A DNA stretch of 64,000 nt, from the NCBI RefSeq assembly GCF_004331345.1, contig NZ_SJJZ01000003.1, forward strand, positions 744,001 to 808,000, read 5' to 3'. A model generated the notes under the pieces. It was not told the origin of the DNA. It worked only from the letters and a program-made list of their open reading frames with translations, and did not search any database. Shown here in pieces: positions 15,248 to 24,186 of this stretch. Source of the DNA: Kribbella soli. GTDB taxonomy: Bacteria > Actinomycetota > Actinomycetes > Propionibacteriales > Kribbellaceae. The position numbers and the translations under genes were made by a program. Numbering within the stretch: position 1 is the first letter of the stretch; every line of letters starts with the position of its first letter.

Positions 15248-15958
15248 TCAACGCCGCTCAGCGAGCGACGCGAGACCGGCAGTGATCACCGAGATTCCGA
15301 ACTCGAACCGGTCGTCACCGGCGGCGCCGGCCGTCAACGGACCCGCGAGCGCCATCGTGAGCGGGAACCGGTCGGCCGGCAACGAGGCGAAATACGACCG
15401 CAGACCATCCAGGAACTGCTCGAGATCCTCGGGGCTCCACTGGTCCGCACGCTGCACGTTCTCCTCGAACGCCACCGCGGTCACGTACAGCGGGATCAGG
15501 TCGACCGCCCACGCGACCGCCTGATCCGGCAGTCCACCGGCCTTGAGGATGCCGAGCAGACACTCGGAAGTCCGCAGCGCGGCCTCCCCCAGCGGCACCG
15601 CACCGATCGCGGCCCGCGCCACCCCGGGCATCGTCCGCATCGCGCGCAGCATCTCGCGCATCGCTTCCTTCAACTGCTCCTGCCAGCGCTCCGGGTCCGG
15701 CGGCGAGGGCAGGTTCATCGCGGCCGCGGCCCGGTCGACCAGAAGCTGATCGAGCTCCTTCTTGTTCGCGACATGCGCGTACAGCGAGGCGGGGCCGGTC
15801 TGCAGCTCCTGCGCGATCTTGCGCATCGAGACCGCTTCGTAGCCCTGGTCGATCATCACCCGCAAGGCAGTGTCGACAATCCGCTCCCGGTTCAACGGCT
15901 CCTTGGCCGGACGCACGGGCTTGGCGGGACTGATCGGCTGCCACGGCGATTGGGTCAT
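15248..15958 (-). CDS. TetR family repressor
   Basis: A 236-residue protein when started at the ATG at 15958 (MTQSPWQPIS); the frame stays open to a GTG at 15997, which would lie inside the operator region. The helix-turn-helix spans about residues 33-53 (MRKIAQELQTGPASLYAHVANKKEL) and the C-terminal part is a TetR_C-type ligand domain. It is divergent from the DHA2 exporter, and a 13-2-13 inverted repeat with one mismatch lies between them, overlapping a good promoter for the exporter. This is the classic arrangement for a substrate-induced efflux pump. Confidence 0.9.
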   Translation of the reverse strand: MTQSPWQPISPAKPVRPAKEPLNRERIVDTALRVMIDQGYEAVSMRKIAQELQTGPASLYAHVANKKELDQLLVDRAAAAMNLPSPPDPERWQEQLKEAMREMLRAMRTMPGVARAAIGAVPLGEAALRTSECLLGILKAGGLPDQAVAWAVDLIPLYVTAVAFEENVQRADQWSPEDLEQFLDGLRSYFASLPADRFPLTMALAGPLTAGAAGDDRFEFGISVITAGLASLAERR

Positions 15959-15984
15959 GCGAACCACTGTAGCGAACGCCGTAC

Positions 15985-16037
15985 TTGACGGGAACACCGT
16001 TCGCGCGTAGAACAGTGTTCGTCAACGAACACCGTTC
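15985..16037 (+). promoter_or_regulatory. Promoter of the DHA2 pump with overlapping TetR operator
   Basis: TTGACG (15985-15990), a 17-base spacer and TAGAAC (16008-16013) form a sigma-70-like promoter facing the exporter. The inverted repeat GAACAGTGTTCGT / ACGAACACCGTTC (16010-16022 and 16025-16037) covers the -10 and start region, and a third half-site GAACACCGTTC lies at 15992-16002 in the spacer. Repressor binding would block RNA polymerase and probably also control the tetR gene itself. Confidence 0.75.
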
Positions 16038-16075
16038 GAATCAGGATCCAAGACCCAGACCCCGAGGAGCCACCG

Positions 16076-17527
16076 ATGAGCGCCACCGCCGTACAGAACT
16101 CACCCGACACCACGACCACCCCGCGCGGTACGCCGTACCGCTGGCGATGGCTCGTGGTCGCCACCATCTTGGTCGCCGAGATCATGGACCTTGTCGACGC
16201 GACGATTGTCAACATTGCTGCGCCGTCGATCCGGGCCGACCTCGGCGGCTCCGAATCGGCCATGCAGTGGATGCTGGCCGGATACACCTTGGCCTTCGCG
16301 ATCGGGCTGGTCACCTTCGGCCGGCTCGGCGACCTGGTCGGGCGCCGGCGGCTGTTCGTGATCGGAGCCCTCGGGTTCACGATCGCGTCCGCGGTCTGTG
16401 GGCTGGCCACCAGCCCCGAGCTGCTGATCGGCAGCCGGGTCGCGCAGGGCCTGCTAGGCGCGGTGATGATCCCGCAGGGTTTCGCGATCCTGAAGTCGAT
16501 CTTCCCGTCCGACGAGCTCGGTAAGGCGTTCGCGATGTTCGGCCCGGTGATGGGGCTGTCCGCGGTCGCCGGCCCGATCCTGGCCGGCGTACTGATCGAC
16601 GCGAACTGGTTCGACGCCGGCTGGCGGACGATCTTCTTCATCAACGTCCCGATCGGCATCGCCGCCCTGGCCGGCGCGCTGCGCTTCATGCCCGAGGTCA
16701 AGACCGCCGGCGCCTCCCGGCTGGATGCCATCGGCGTGCTCCTGGTCAGCCTCGCCTCCGGCCTGCTGATCTACCCGCTGGTGCAGGGCCGCGAGCTCGG
16801 CTGGCCGTTGTGGACAATCCTGATGTTGACCTCGTCGATCGCGGTCTTCGCGCTGTTCGGCTGGCGGGAGCGCCGGTCCGGCAACCCGGTCATCGACCCG
16901 TCGCTGTTCCGCAACCGCGGGTACGTCGCCGGCCTCGGCGTGATCACCACTTTCTTCCTCGCGATGAACGGCTTCATGCTGGTGTTCAACCTGTTCACCC
17001 AGCTCGGCCTGCACTACAGCCCGCTGAAGGCCGGCCTTGCGATGGTGCCGTTCTCGCTCGGGATCGCGATCGGCGCGCCGCTGTCCGCCGGCCTGCTCGC
17101 CCCGAAGCTCGGCCGCAAGGCGCTGCAGCTCGGCATCGCGGTGATGACGGTCGCGATGGTGGGCGTGTGGTTCACCCTGCACACGTACGGCGACGCGACC
17201 ACGATCTGGAACCTGGTCCCGTCGACGCTCGCCACCGGGATCGGCGCCGGCATGGTGTTCGCGCCGCTGTTCGACATCATCCTGGCCTCGATCGACGACC
17301 AGGCCGCGGGATCGGCGTCCGGCGTACTGACCGCCATGCAGCAGTACGGCGGTGCGATCGGAGTCGCCGTGATCGGCACCGTCTTCTTCCAGCTGCTGCC
17401 GACCCACGCGTTCCTGGGCGCCACCAAGACCTCGGTCCTGGTCGCGATCGGGCTCTTCGTCGTCAGCCTCGCGGTGTCGTACCTACTCCCGAAGCACGCC
17501 CGGGAGGAGAGCGTCAGTCACGGCTGA
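16076..17527 (+). CDS. MFS drug exporter, DHA2 (14-TM) family
   Basis: A 483-residue proton-driven exporter of the EmrB/QacA type. Seen are helix 1 motif EIMDLVDATIVNIAAPSI, motif A GRLGDLVGRRRLFVIG and motif C GPVMGLSAVAGPILAGVLID, followed by further membrane helices for a total near 14. GAGGAG lies upstream of the ATG. Regulated by the divergent TetR. Substrate unknown; drugs, dyes or a native metabolite are possible. Its 3' end overlaps the convergent osmoprotectant-binding lipoprotein gene by 14 bp. Confidence 0.92.
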   Translation: MSATAVQNSPDTTTTPRGTPYRWRWLVVATILVAEIMDLVDATIVNIAAPSIRADLGGSESAMQWMLAGYTLAFAIGLVTFGRLGDLVGRRRLFVIGALGFTIASAVCGLATSPELLIGSRVAQGLLGAVMIPQGFAILKSIFPSDELGKAFAMFGPVMGLSAVAGPILAGVLIDANWFDAGWRTIFFINVPIGIAALAGALRFMPEVKTAGASRLDAIGVLLVSLASGLLIYPLVQGRELGWPLWTILMLTSSIAVFALFGWRERRSGNPVIDPSLFRNRGYVAGLGVITTFFLAMNGFMLVFNLFTQLGLHYSPLKAGLAMVPFSLGIAIGAPLSAGLLAPKLGRKALQLGIAVMTVAMVGVWFTLHTYGDATTIWNLVPSTLATGIGAGMVFAPLFDIILASIDDQAAGSASGVLTAMQQYGGAIGVAVIGTVFFQLLPTHAFLGATKTSVLVAIGLFVVSLAVSYLLPKHAREESVSHG

Positions 17528-18485
17528 CGAACCCCTCCTTCACCAACCAGTCCATGGCGACGTCGGCGGGCTCACGTCCGTCGACGTCGACCTGCGCGTT
17601 GAGGTCGATCAGCACCTCGTCGGTGAGCTTGTCCGACACCGGCTGCAGCAGCTCCCGCAGCTGCGGGTACTTGTCCAGCACCTTCTTACTGATCACCGGA
17701 GCCACGTTGTACGCCGGGAAGTACTTCTTGTCGTCCTGCAGTACGACGAGGTCCAGCGACTTGATCCGCCCGTCGGTCGTGAAGATCTCCCCGAACCGGC
17801 AGTCCCCGTTGTTCGTCGCGGCGTACACCGCGCCCGTGTCCAGGGTCCGGATGTTGTCCCGCGGTACGCCGGAACCCATCGGGATCCCGTAGTGCTTGAG
17901 CATCGGCTCGAACCCGTCGTTGCGGTTCGCGAACTCGGACTCGACACAGAACGTTCGTTCTTTCACCGGCAGCGACTCGACCTGGGACAACTTGGTGATG
18001 TGCAGCCGCTCGGACTCCTTCCGGGTCATCGCGAAGCCGTAGCTGTTGTTCATCGGAGCAGGCTTCAACCAGATCAGCCCGTACTTCTGTTCGTCCTCCT
18101 TGCGGACGGCGTCGTACTGCTGCTGCTTGTCGGGGATGCCGGTGTCGTGGCCGAGGTATGAGATCCACGCGGTGCCGGTGTACTCCCAGGCCATCTGGAT
18201 CTGGTCCTGGATCATCGCCTGGCGGGACGTGTCGGAGCCGGGCATGTTGGTGAGGTCCTGGACGTTCGCGCCGGCCGAACGCATCAGGATCGCGGCGATC
18301 TTGCCGAGGATCAGCTGCTCCTGGAAGCTCTTCGAGCCGATGGCGATCGACAGCCCGTCGAGGTTCTTCACCTTCGAGAGCGGTCCTTGGAGCGCGCCGG
18401 TCGGCACGAAGCCGCCGCTGGTGCCGAGACCGCAGCCCGACAGGACGAGGAGTAGCGCGGACGCTGCCGCGACGAGCCGCTTCAT
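17514..18485 (-). CDS. Osmoprotectant ABC transporter substrate-binding lipoprotein (OpuCC-like)
   Basis: A 323-residue lipoprotein: lipobox LVLSGCG near residue 20, then the OpuAC/ProX-type binding domain (IGSKSFQEQLILGKIAAIL, MAWEYTGTAWISYL). The family binds quaternary ammonium compounds such as glycine betaine, choline or carnitine through aromatic cages. ATG start; overlaps the upstream permease stop by 4 bp. Last gene of a four-gene operon (permease, ATPase, permease, binding protein). Confidence 0.9.
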   Translation of the reverse strand: MKRLVAAASALLLVLSGCGLGTSGGFVPTGALQGPLSKVKNLDGLSIAIGSKSFQEQLILGKIAAILMRSAGANVQDLTNMPGSDTSRQAMIQDQIQMAWEYTGTAWISYLGHDTGIPDKQQQYDAVRKEDEQKYGLIWLKPAPMNNSYGFAMTRKESERLHITKLSQVESLPVKERTFCVESEFANRNDGFEPMLKHYGIPMGSGVPRDNIRTLDTGAVYAATNNGDCRFGEIFTTDGRIKSLDLVVLQDDKKYFPAYNVAPVISKKVLDKYPQLRELLQPVSDKLTDEVLIDLNAQVDVDGREPADVAMDWLVKEGFVSRD

Positions 18486-19303
18486 CCGAGCCCTCTCGGT
18501 CGGGTGACTTCTTCCAGTACTCGGCCCGCCCAGTCGATCAGCAGGGCGAGTGCCGCGACCAGTACGGCGCCGCTGATCAGCACCGGGTAGCGCAGCAGGC
18601 GGATGCCGGTGGTGATCAGGCTGCCCAGTCCCCCGGCGTCGATGAACGTCGCGAGGGTCGCCGTACCGACGACCAGGACCAGCGCGGTACGGATGCCGGC
18701 CATGATCACCGGCACCGCGAGCGGCAGTTCGATCCGGCCGAGGACGGAGACGCTCGACATGCCCATGCCACGACCGGCCTCGACGAGTGTCCGGTCGACG
18801 CCTTGCAGGCCGACGATCGTGTTCCGCAGTACCGGCAGGATCGCGTACAGGCAGAGCGCGAGGATCGCGGTCCAGAAGCCGAAGCCGAGCCAGATCGCGA
18901 GCAGCACGATCAGCCCGATCACCGGCGCCGCCTGGCCGGCGTTCGCGATCGCGACCACGACCGGAGCGGCCCGGCGAGCCCGCGGCCGGGTCAGCATGAT
19001 GCCGAGCGGTACGGCGACCAGCAGCACGATGATCGTGGCGACGACGGTGAGCTTGAGGTGCTCCACGGTCAACTGGCCCACGAGTTTCCAGTCGAGCTGT
19101 CGCTGCTCGATCGAGTCGAGCTCGGCGCGGGACCGCCAGATCGCCCACGCCCCGATCACGACGGCCACGAACAACGGTTGCCCGATCAGCAGCCCCCACG
19201 ACGGACGGCGTGCCCGGCTGCTGGCGAGCCCGGCCGCGGCCGCCTTCGCGTCGGCAAGGTTCTCCTGAGTTTTGAGATCCGGTCCAGGATCGAGCGCGGT
19301 CAT
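18482..19303 (-). CDS. Osmoprotectant ABC transporter permease (OpuCB-like)
   Basis: A 273-residue membrane protein with a roughly 60-residue N-terminal extension, then about six helices. The inner-membrane EAA-type loop VDRTLVEAGRGMGMSSVSVL contacts the ATPase. The ATG at 19303 overlaps the ATPase stop (ATGA); the frame continues upstream to 19540 only as a shadow of the ATPase gene. Partner permease is at 20459. Confidence 0.9.
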   Translation of the reverse strand: MTALDPGPDLKTQENLADAKAAAAGLASSRARRPSWGLLIGQPLFVAVVIGAWAIWRSRAELDSIEQRQLDWKLVGQLTVEHLKLTVVATIIVLLVAVPLGIMLTRPRARRAAPVVVAIANAGQAAPVIGLIVLLAIWLGFGFWTAILALCLYAILPVLRNTIVGLQGVDRTLVEAGRGMGMSSVSVLGRIELPLAVPVIMAGIRTALVLVVGTATLATFIDAGGLGSLITTGIRLLRYPVLISGAVLVAALALLIDWAGRVLEEVTRPRGLG

Positions 19304-20466
19304 TGTGCGACCTCCGCCTCCGGTTGGCCGTTGCCGTCCTGGATGCGGGCGAGTACGGCCTGGAAGTCGACAACGCCGAGGTACTCGTCGCGGCGGCCGG
19401 TGACGACCGCGCTGCCGTGGCTGGACATCAGCATCGTGTCGAGCGCGTCGTTCAGGGTTGCCCGCCGGTCGATCGTCACCAGGTCGGTGTCCTCGTGCGG
19501 CGCCGGCACATTGTCGACATCTGACAAGTCGACTGTCCACATCCAGTCGACCGGTCGCCGCCGGCCGTCCAGGACGACGACCGAGTCGTCGCCCGCCGCC
19601 TTCGCGGCCCGCAGTACGTCGGGCGCCGGGTCGCCGATCTCCGCGACCGTCGGCTGACCCAGCTCGATCTCACTGACCCGGCTCAGTGTGAGCTGCTTGA
19701 GCGCGGCGCCCGCGCCGACGAAGTCCGCGACGAACCGGTCGGCCGGGTTCGCCAGGATCGCCTCGGGGGTGTCGTACTGGGCGATGTTCGCGCCCTCGGT
19801 GAGGATCAGGATCCGGTCGCCGAGCTTCACCGCCTCGTCGAAGTCGTGGGTGACGCAGACGATCGTCTTGCGCAGCTCCTCCTGGATGCTGAGCAGTTCG
19901 TCCTGCAACCGTTGCCGGGTGATCGGGTCGACCGCGCCGAACGGCTCGTCCATCAGGATCACCGGCGGATCGGCGGCGAGTCCGCGGGCGACGCCGACGC
20001 GCTGTTGCTGACCGCCGGACAGCTCGCGCGGGTAGCGGCCGCGGTACCGGTTCGGGTCGAGGCCGACGAGTTCGAGCAGTTCGTCGACACGTTCCGCCGT
20101 ACGGCGTTTGTCCCAGCCGAGCAGGCCCGGGACCAGGGCGATGTTCTGTGTGACGGTCATGTGTGGGAAGAGACTGCCGCCCTGGATCACGTACCCGATG
20201 CGGCGGCGCAGGTCGTCGTCGTCGGACCGGCTGACGTCCTCGCCGCCGATCCGGATACTGCCCGACGTCGGCTCGATCAGCCGGTTGATCATCTTCAGCG
20301 AGGTGGTCTTGCCGCAGCCCGACGGGCCGACGAACATCACGATCTCGCCGGCCGGGATGTGCAGCGACAGGCCCTCGACAGCGGGCTTCTTCTGGCCGGG
20401 GTACCGCTTGACGACATCGGTCAGCTCGATGTCGACGCCGCTGACTTCTGGTTCGGATTCAGGCAC
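19300..20466 (-). CDS. Osmoprotectant ABC transporter ATPase with C-terminal CBS domains (OpuCA-like)
   Basis: A 388-residue ATPase: Walker A GPSGCGKTT, signature LSGGQQQRVGVARGLA, Walker B VILMDEPFGAVD and H-loop THDFDEA. The last 130 residues form a CBS pair (second one TDLVTIDRRATLNDALDTML), which in OpuA/OpuC proteins senses ionic strength or cyclic di-AMP; this sensing role is family knowledge. GTG start at 20466; overlaps the upstream permease by 8 bp. Confidence 0.93.
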   Translation of the reverse strand: MPESEPEVSGVDIELTDVVKRYPGQKKPAVEGLSLHIPAGEIVMFVGPSGCGKTTSLKMINRLIEPTSGSIRIGGEDVSRSDDDDLRRRIGYVIQGGSLFPHMTVTQNIALVPGLLGWDKRRTAERVDELLELVGLDPNRYRGRYPRELSGGQQQRVGVARGLAADPPVILMDEPFGAVDPITRQRLQDELLSIQEELRKTIVCVTHDFDEAVKLGDRILILTEGANIAQYDTPEAILANPADRFVADFVGAGAALKQLTLSRVSEIELGQPTVAEIGDPAPDVLRAAKAAGDDSVVVLDGRRRPVDWMWTVDLSDVDNVPAPHEDTDLVTIDRRATLNDALDTMLMSSHGSAVVTGRRDEYLGVVDFQAVLARIQDGNGQPEAEVAQ

Positions 20467-21121
20467 GGATACCCCTCGAGGTGGTCAGGCGGCCGACGAG
20501 CAGCAGCATGGCGTCCAGGATCAGAGCGAGCAGGACCACGCCGATCGTGCCGACCAGCGCGGAGTTCAGAGCGTTCTTGCCACCGATCTGGGTCAGGCCG
20601 GTGAAGATGAAGCTGCCCAGACCCGGGCCGAGCACGTACGCCGCGATCGCCGCGATCCCCATCGACATCTGGGCCGAGACCCGGACACCCGCCAGGATCA
20701 CCGGCCAGGCCAGCGGCAGCTCGATCCGGAACAGGGTCCGGACCGCGCCCATGCCCATCCCGCGCGCCGACTCGATCAGCGTCGAGTCGACGCCGGCCAG
20801 GCCGACGACGGCGTTCCGCAGGATCGGCAGACAGGCGTAGAACGTGACAGCGACCACCGAGGTCGCCGTACCGATGCCGGCCACCGGGATCATCAGACCG
20901 AGCAGCGCGAACGACGGAATGGTCAGACCGACCGCGCTGACCGCGCCGGCCAGGGACGCGATCCGCGGGTTGCGGTGCACGACGACTGCCAGGCCGACCG
21001 CGATCACGGTGGCCAGCAGCACGCACTGGATGACCAGGCTCAGGTGCTGATAGCTCTGATAGAGCAGTTGAGAATTACGCTCAGTTATGTAGTCCCACAC
21101 ACGGCGACCGGTACCCAACAA
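20459..21121 (-). CDS. Osmoprotectant ABC transporter permease (OpuCD-like)
   Basis: A permease of about 213-220 residues with five to six helices and the coupling loop VDSTLIESARGMGMGAVRTL. The frame begins with TTG at 21121, but a GTG at 21100 (VWDYITERNSQ) matches the usual start of the family; neither has a clear ribosome-binding site. First gene of the operon. Transcription must start in the gap before 21122, where no obvious promoter is seen. Confidence 0.87.
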   Translation of the reverse strand: MLGTGRRVWDYITERNSQLLYQSYQHLSLVIQCVLLATVIAVGLAVVVHRNPRIASLAGAVSAVGLTIPSFALLGLMIPVAGIGTATSVVAVTFYACLPILRNAVVGLAGVDSTLIESARGMGMGAVRTLFRIELPLAWPVILAGVRVSAQMSMGIAAIAAYVLGPGLGSFIFTGLTQIGGKNALNSALVGTIGVVLLALILDAMLLLVGRLTTSRGIRA

Positions 21122-21170
21122 GCGTTCGACTCACACATTGGCACGATCGCTTCCGAAGTCCGGACAGGCC

Positions 21171-21206
21171 GAAGCCCCTGGTCGCCACGCGGGCGCCAGG
21201 GGCTTC
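21171..21206. terminator. Hairpin terminator after the ErpA-like gene
   Basis: GAAGCCCCTGG and CCAGGGGCTTC make an 11-bp perfect stem with a 14-base loop. On the minus strand it follows the Fe-S carrier gene and precedes the osmoprotectant operon; GTTT follows it on the plus strand. Confidence 0.7.
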
Positions 21207-21239
21207 GTTTGCCTAGCTCAGTTGCTCAGGCTCAGTTGC

Positions 21240-21596
21240 TCAGTTGAACGAGTCGCCGCAGGCGCAGGAGCCGGTGGCGTTCGGGTTGTCGATGGTGAAG
21301 CCCTGCTTCTCGATGCTGTCGACGAAGTCGATCGACGCGCCCTTCAGGTACGGAGCGCTCATCCGGTCCGTGACGACACTCACACCACCGAAGTCGGCCA
21401 CCACGTCGCCGTCGAGCTGACGCTCGTCGAAGAACAGCTGGTACCGCAGCCCGGAGCACCCACCCGGCTGCACGGCGACCCGCAGCGCGAGGTCGTCGCG
21501 GCCTTCCTGGTCGAGCAGCGCCTTCACCTTGGCGGCGGCCCCGTCGGTGAGGAGAACACCCGTGGCGACGGCCTGCTCGGTCTGCGCTTCAGTCAT
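21240..21596 (-). CDS. erpA: HesB/IscA/ErpA-type iron-sulfur carrier
   Basis: A 118-residue A-type Fe-S carrier. The three cluster-binding cysteines are present: Cys47 in QPGGCSGLRYQ, and Cys111 and Cys113 in GSCACGDSF. Length and motifs fit ErpA, the A-type carrier commonly kept in actinobacteria. It delivers [4Fe-4S]/[2Fe-2S] clusters to apo-enzymes in the cytoplasm; NadA, CoxS and the FAD/Fe-S dehydrogenase in this window would be possible clients. ATG start; single-gene unit ending in a hairpin. Confidence 0.92.
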   Translation of the reverse strand: MTEAQTEQAVATGVLLTDGAAAKVKALLDQEGRDDLALRVAVQPGGCSGLRYQLFFDERQLDGDVVADFGGVSVVTDRMSAPYLKGASIDFVDSIEKQGFTIDNPNATGSCACGDSFN

Positions 21597-21788
21597 CCCT
21601 GACTCCAGTCATCTGCTCAAGTGCCGGCACACCAGCTCCGTCGGCACGGAAGTCTCTTGTCAACACAGGCCAACATCACCCGGCCCGCGCTCATTCCCAT
21701 GGTCGCACACCAATTTCGCAGATCAACTACCCCGCTCACAGGCTGGGTGGTGATCGGGTCGGGTGGTGATCGGGATCTCGGGGTCGGT

Positions 21789-22907
21789 TCAGCGCGCCCA
21801 GGTGCGGGCGACGCGCTCCGCGACTGCGGCCAGCGAGCCGTGCGGGTCCGCGAACGCCTGCTCCTCGCCGACCGCGTCGACCAGCGCGTACGCCGACTCG
21901 ACGCCCATCGCGCGCATCTCGCGGGAGCCGATCAGGACCTTGCCTGCGAGTACGACGCAGGGGCGCATCGCGTCGTTCGCGACCTTCGCCACGCCCGCGA
22001 TCACCTTGCCGTCGCGGGACTGGAAGTCGAAGGCGCCTTCACCGCTGAGCACCAGATCGACCTGCGACGCCTTCTGCTTGAGCCCGGTCAGCTCCGCAAC
22101 CAGGTCGATACCGGAGACCCGCTCGGCGCCGAGCAGCAGCAGCGCGTACCCGAGCCCACCCGCGGCGCCCGCACCCTTCTTGTCCGCGGTCTTGCGGTCG
22201 GCCAGCTCCGCGAAGTGCGTCAGCCAGCCGTCGACCGCAGGCTTGCGCTCGTCCGAGATCCCCTTCTGCGCCCCGAACACATTCGTCGCACCCCGCAACC
22301 CGAGCATCGGGTTCTCCACATCACTGGCCGCAACGAACTCAACCCCCGCAACCCGTTCCCGAGCCGGCCCCAAATCCACCGCCTCAAGCCCTGCCAATCC
22401 CGCGGCCCCACCATCCAACCGCCCAACACCCACGGTCCCGTCCGGTTGTGCGGTTGCTGTTGCTCCGAGGGCGGCGAGGAGGCCTGCCCCGGCGTCGTTC
22501 GTGCCGGAACCGCCGAGGCCGAGGATGATCCGCGTCGCGCCGGCGTCCACGGCTGCGGTGATCAGCTGCCCGACCCCGTACGTGCTCGCTTCCTCAGGCC
22601 GCCGCTGCTTCGGCTCCACCAGGTGCAAACCGCACGCCTGCGCGGTCTCGACGTACGCCGTCTCCCCCGCCAGCAGCACCGTCGCGGGAGTCTCCTCACC
22701 GAGCGGCCCGCGAACGGTGACCGACAGCAGCTTCCCGTCCACCACCGCGGACAGTACGTCGATGAACCCCGGACCGCCGTCGGCCATCGGCGCGACCAGC
22801 ACCTCAGCACCCGGGTCCCGGCGCCGCCACCCTTCCTCGATGGCCGCCGCAGCCTCCACAGCCGTCAACGTCCCCGCGAACTTGTCCGGCGCAATCAGAA
22901 TCCGCAT
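21789..22907 (-). CDS. glxK: Glycerate kinase (GlxK/GarK family)
   Basis: A 372-residue glycerate kinase. It begins MRILIAPDKFAGTLTAVEAA, the family's start, and contains PMADGGPGF, LGLGGSGTNDAGAG and GAAGGLGYALLLLGA. It phosphorylates D-glycerate to 2- or 3-phosphoglycerate with ATP. The ATG at 22907 has GGGAGGA about 7 bases upstream; the frame's extension to 24044 is a shadow of the endonuclease V gene. It stands alone. Confidence 0.93.
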   Translation of the reverse strand: MRILIAPDKFAGTLTAVEAAAAIEEGWRRRDPGAEVLVAPMADGGPGFIDVLSAVVDGKLLSVTVRGPLGEETPATVLLAGETAYVETAQACGLHLVEPKQRRPEEASTYGVGQLITAAVDAGATRIILGLGGSGTNDAGAGLLAALGATATAQPDGTVGVGRLDGGAAGLAGLEAVDLGPARERVAGVEFVAASDVENPMLGLRGATNVFGAQKGISDERKPAVDGWLTHFAELADRKTADKKGAGAAGGLGYALLLLGAERVSGIDLVAELTGLKQKASQVDLVLSGEGAFDFQSRDGKVIAGVAKVANDAMRPCVVLAGKVLIGSREMRAMGVESAYALVDAVGEEQAFADPHGSLAAVAERVARTWAR

Positions 22908-23096
22908 GCGCACATCCTCCCTCACCCCAGCCACAGGCCGGGTGGCCCGTCCATGCGCGGCGTAAGGACAGGACGTAGAGATATACGTAGACGGCACCGC
23001 CCGCCTGAGAAGACCCGCCGCGATCACCGCACACCTCCTGTCGTTAGGGCACAGCTTGATTGACGGGCCGGGAGCGGGACAGTTGGATCGCTCGGT

Positions 23097-23498
23097 ATGA
23101 AGACAGTCCTGTTCGCACTCCGCGTGAGTGATCTGGAACGCTCGCTCGCCTTCTACACCACCGTCGGCTACGTCGATCTCGGCACGGTTCCGTTCGAGGA
23201 CGGCTCCAGCCTGGTCTGGCTGCGGCTCCCCGACGAACCTTCCGTGTCCCTCGAACTCGTCCACCGCCCGGCGGACGGCCCGGTCGAGGTCGGCGGGTTC
23301 GCGCACTTCGCGATCGAGGTCGAGTCGCTCGCCGACACCCTCGCCCGCCTCACCGCGGCAGGTCTGCACCCCGGCGCCCCCGAACTCCCGGCCGGCCCCG
23401 ACGGCCCGAAAACCTCCTGGCTCATCGACCCCGACGGCTACCGCATCGAACTCGTCGAATGGCCACCCGGCGGAGCGCCCCAGCCGGAGAACTCTTGA
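23097..23498 (+). CDS. VOC (glyoxalase/bleomycin-resistance) superfamily protein
   Basis: A 133-residue two-module beta-alpha-beta-beta-beta protein beginning MKTVLFALRVSDLERSLAFYTTVGY, typical of lactoylglutathione-lyase-like proteins. Candidate metal ligands are His in FAHFAIEV and Glu in YRIELVEW. The family includes glyoxalases, dioxygenases and resistance proteins; the substrate is unknown. No clear ribosome-binding site. The 189-bp gap upstream holds no gene. Confidence 0.85.
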   Translation: MKTVLFALRVSDLERSLAFYTTVGYVDLGTVPFEDGSSLVWLRLPDEPSVSLELVHRPADGPVEVGGFAHFAIEVESLADTLARLTAAGLHPGAPELPAGPDGPKTSWLIDPDGYRIELVEWPPGGAPQPENS

Positions 23499-23535
23499 TG
23501 CGGCCCGGTGCACCGCCGACGTCGGAGGGGTCTTG

Positions 23536-24186
23536 ATGGAGTGGCCGACGACCGCCGTTGAGGCAATCGCGGTGCAGGAGGAGTTGCGGGGGCACGTCGA
23601 TCTCACGGATGTCGGAAAGACACCCCGGTACGTCGCCGGTCTCGACGTCGCGTACGACGGGGACCGGTTGGCGGCTGCTGTGGTGGTGCTGGATCGGGAC
23701 ACATTGGCGGAGGTCGATCGCGCGGTGGTGCGTGGTGAGACGACGTTCCCGTACGTGCCGGGGTTGTTCGCGTTCCGTGAGGTGCCGGCGTTGCTTGCAG
23801 CGCTGGAGCAGCTCGGGACGACGCCGGAGCTGCTCGTGTGTGACGGGCAGGGGCTTGCGCATCCGCGGCGGTTCGGGCTCGCCTGCCATCTCGGCGTACT
23901 GACGGGGATCCCGGCGATCGGTGCCGCGAAGACGACGTTCGTCGGGTCGCATGGGGAGCTCGCGCGGGAGGGCGGGGCGACGGCTGAGCTCGTCGACGGC
24001 GGCGAGGTGGTGGGAGCGGCGGTGCGGACGCAGGACGGGGTCAAGCCGGTGTACGTGTCGGTCGGGCATCGGGTGAGTTTGAGGACCGCGATTGATCACG
24101 TGCTGCGGTTGGCGCCGCGGTACCGGTTGCCGGAGACGACGCGGCTCGCGGATCGGGCTTGCCGGGAAGGATTGTCGGATGGTTGA
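23536..24186 (+). CDS. nfi: Endonuclease V (deoxyinosine 3' endonuclease)
   Basis: A 216-residue endonuclease V. The catalytic Asp is in YVAGLDVAYDGD, the strand YVPGLFAFREVPALLAAL and the second acidic site LLVCDGQGLAHPRRFGLACHLG are hallmarks, and GIPAIGAAKTTFVG follows. It nicks DNA (or RNA) near deaminated adenine. ATG start with GGAGGGG 7 bases upstream; 37 bp after the VOC gene. Its end overlaps the NUDIX gene by 8 bp, which suggests coupled expression of two nucleotide-quality functions. Confidence 0.93.
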   Translation: MEWPTTAVEAIAVQEELRGHVDLTDVGKTPRYVAGLDVAYDGDRLAAAVVVLDRDTLAEVDRAVVRGETTFPYVPGLFAFREVPALLAALEQLGTTPELLVCDGQGLAHPRRFGLACHLGVLTGIPAIGAAKTTFVGSHGELAREGGATAELVDGGEVVGAAVRTQDGVKPVYVSVGHRVSLRTAIDHVLRLAPRYRLPETTRLADRACREGLSDG

